Below are positions 14,418 to 15,078 of a stretch of DNA of 15,078 nt, piece after piece; within the stretch, counting starts at the first letter, position 1, and each line of letters starts with the position of its first letter. Below the pieces are notes generated by a model that saw only the letters and a program-made list of their open reading frames with translations, did not search any database and was not told the origin of the DNA. Both the position numbers and the translations under genes were made by a program. Source of the DNA: an uncultured Methanomassiliicoccales archaeon (lineage in GTDB: Archaea > Thermoplasmatota > Thermoplasmata > SG8-5); the NCBI GenBank assembly GCA_938004075.1, contig CALKWP010000063.1, positions 1 through 15,078 on the forward strand, given 5' to 3'.

Positions 14418-14810
14418 ATGAAATTGGATACAGTCGCAGTGCTGGCAGTCGGCCTGGGCGGATTCATAGGCGCTGTTGCCAGGTACAACATCTCCGAGAT
14501 GATGGCATCAGCAAAGTTTCCTTACGGCACCCTGTTCGTCAATGTCCTGGGTAGCCTGATACTCGGCTTCATAATATTTTATCCGGTCTCTTCAGGCATA
14601 ATCTCCGATCAATGGCGCCTGTTCATGTGCGTTGGCATACTCGGGGCGTTCACGACAATGAGCGCATTCAGCGCTGCCACCTACACACAGATTGAAAACA
14701 ACGAGCTGATAAAGGCATCATTCAACATAATACTGAATGTCGCCGGAAGCATACTGGCTGTGTTCGCAGGAAAGGCAATTGCCACTGCAGGGTACTTCTC
14801 GCAGGCATGA
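14418..14810 (+). CDS. crcB: Fluoride ion channel CrcB/Fluc
   Basis: A 130-residue, four-helix membrane protein that lets fluoride leave the cell; members form antiparallel dimers with two pores. Visible family features are GGFIGAVARY (14-23), PYGTLFVNVLGS (35-46) with the pore Asn42, and GILGAFTTMSAFS (73-85), the position of the Phe-box and central Na+ site motif. The usual first Phe of the TTFS box is Met81 here, while the second Phe (Phe84) is kept. Length is normal. The start is chosen from the AGGAG site; the frame is open upstream to a GTG at 14391. The riboswitch at 14335-14381 places it under fluoride control. It is followed by the tRNA-Tyr gene, with its own promoter. Confidence 0.93.
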   Translation: MKLDTVAVLAVGLGGFIGAVARYNISEMMASAKFPYGTLFVNVLGSLILGFIIFYPVSSGIISDQWRLFMCVGILGAFTTMSAFSAATYTQIENNELIKASFNIILNVAGSILAVFAGKAIATAGYFSQA

Positions 14811-14830
14811 TGAAGAATGGGCGACTGAAA

Positions 14831-14842
14831 CCTTTTATACAA
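14831..14842 (+). promoter_or_regulatory. TATA box for tRNA-Tyr
   Basis: ccttttatacaa, preceded by gaaa as a possible BRE element, is centred near 14836. Transcription would begin near 14862, leaving a 5' leader of about 30 nt to be removed by RNase P. Confidence 0.55.
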
Positions 14843-14930
14843 ATTGCTATTTAGGACTCTGCGCCCAGATGGAAATGGCAACACATGGGTTCCCGTCTTA
14901 GCTTAGCCTGGCTAGAGCGGCTGACTGTAG

Positions 14931-14964
14931 TAGGTCCACCGGCCACGGCCGGAAATCAGCCGAT
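14931..14964 (+). other. tRNA-Tyr intron at the canonical 37/38 position
   Basis: The intron follows the purine G at position 37 and ends before A38. It contains a perfect hairpin CCGGCC-AC-GGCCGG (14939-14952). The bulge-helix-bulge expected for the splicing endonuclease can be drawn with 3-nt bulges 14929-14931 and 14963-14965, but the 4-bp helix between CTGT (14925-14928) and GCCG (14959-14962) has one U-C mismatch and one G-U pair. The last 10 nt of the intron nearly duplicate the first 10 nt of the 3' exon. Confidence 0.75.
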
Positions 14965-14974
14965 ATCAGCAGAT
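14955..14974 (+). repeat. 10-nt tandem duplication across the tRNA intron-exon junction
   Basis: ATCAGCCGAT (14955-14964, intron end) is followed directly by ATCAGCAGAT (14965-14974, exon positions 38-47), identical at 9 of 10 positions. Confidence 0.85.
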
Positions 14975-15000
14975 CCCCGGTTCAAATCCTGGAGACGGGA

Positions 15001-15030
15001 CTTCTTTTTTTTCCGCTGGAAAAAAAGAAG
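15001..15030 (+). terminator. Oligo-T/oligo-A hairpin after tRNA-Tyr
   Basis: cttc, eight T and cc, then a 3-nt loop gct, then gg, seven A and gaag form a nearly perfect inverted repeat starting directly after the tRNA. The T8 run on the plus strand is a typical archaeal termination signal; the A-run gives T7 on the minus strand, so the site could end transcripts from both sides. Confidence 0.7.
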
Positions 15031-15033
15031 CCA

Positions 15034-15074
15034 GACTAGTTTCTAAGAAACATTATGAAATCAGAAACTAGGTC
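15034..15074 (+). repeat. Inverted repeat at the window edge
   Basis: CTAGTTTCT (15036-15044) and AGAAACTAG (15063-15071) are a perfect 9-bp inverted repeat, extended by GA/TC beyond one bulged G. Inside it, GTTTCT-A-AGAAAC (15039-15051) is a second, smaller palindrome that uses the same left arm. The role is unknown because the window ends here; end of a converging gene or an operator are possible. Confidence 0.6.
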
Positions 15075-15078
15075 GGGC

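Larger units (their letters stand above)
14892..15000 (+). tRNA. tRNA-Tyr (anticodon GUA), intron-containing
   Basis: The mature tRNA is 75 nt after removal of a 34-nt intron. Acceptor stem CCCGTCT (14892-14898) pairs with AGACGGG (14993-14999), discriminator A at 15000. D-stem GCTT/GAGC, D-loop AGCCTGGCTA. Anticodon stem GCTGA (14920-14924) pairs with TCAGC (14966-14970); the loop CTGTAG|A carries anticodon GTA at 14927-14929. T-loop TTCAAAT (14981-14987), with stem CCCGG/CCTGG containing one C-U mismatch. The C1-G72 pair, A73 and a 5-nt variable region are archaeal tRNA-Tyr identity features (bacterial tRNA-Tyr has G1-C72 and a long variable arm). CCA is not encoded. Confidence 0.93.

Noticed and set aside
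14401..14421. Six-codon mini-ORF (MKENLK) whose stop overlaps the crcB ATG as ATGA
   Set aside because: It is short enough to arise by chance, contains the crcB ribosome site itself and has no ribosome site of its own. A leader-peptide role cannot be excluded but is not supported.
14976..15000. tRNA as proof of a bacterial tRNA-Tyr with a long variable arm (using the first TCAGC copy)
   Set aside because: C1-G72, absence of CCA and the intron position are archaeal; the long-arm fold has only a 3-bp stem.

Overview
The window reads as archaeal chromosome, most plausibly from the Thermoplasmatota or a related euryarchaeal lineage; the domain is well supported, the lineage is a guess. Archaeal signs are: a tRNA-Tyr gene with a C1-G72 acceptor pair, an intron after position 37 and no encoded CCA; TATA-like boxes about 26 bp ahead of several genes, one placed so that the transcript would be leaderless; Shine-Dalgarno-led internal operon genes; transketolase split into two subunit genes; and an archaeal-style mevalonate kinase. 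Coding density is very high and no gene-free stretch exceeds 300 bases.

Layout. 1-1857: 3' part of a CopA-type copper-exporting P-type ATPase. 1927-2865: mevalonate kinase (isoprenoid lipid synthesis). 2874-3491 (minus): a zinc-ribbon membrane protein made of two similar CxxC...CxxC units, lower in GC than its neighbours. 3615-6062: an operon for the non-oxidative pentose phosphate pathway (transketolase N-half, transketolase C-half, small transaldolase), ended by a perfect hairpin that starts in the last stop codon. 6114-10542: a five-gene operon of DUF4129 membrane protein, two-TM protein, MoxR AAA+ ATPase, DUF58 protein and polytopic membrane protein, probably one envelope-associated chaperone or complex-assembly system. 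10552-12981 (minus): a full-length bacterial-type polynucleotide phosphorylase (PNPase) with KH and S1 domains and an Arg/Asp-rich tail. 13056-14204 (minus): a class I PLP aminotransferase. 14335-14810: a fluoride riboswitch followed by a CrcB/Fluc fluoride channel. 14892-15000: intron-containing tRNA-Tyr(GUA), followed by an oligo-T hairpin terminator and another inverted repeat at the window edge.

The points most worth a second look are the PNPase in an archaeal context (archaea normally use the exosome or other nucleases), the fluoride riboswitch with a possible alternative helix and A-C mismatches, the tRNA-Tyr intron whose 3' end is a near-perfect 10-nt tandem copy of the following exon, and the MoxR/DUF58 operon with two unassigned membrane proteins. 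No CRISPR array, transposase, integrase or phage gene was seen.
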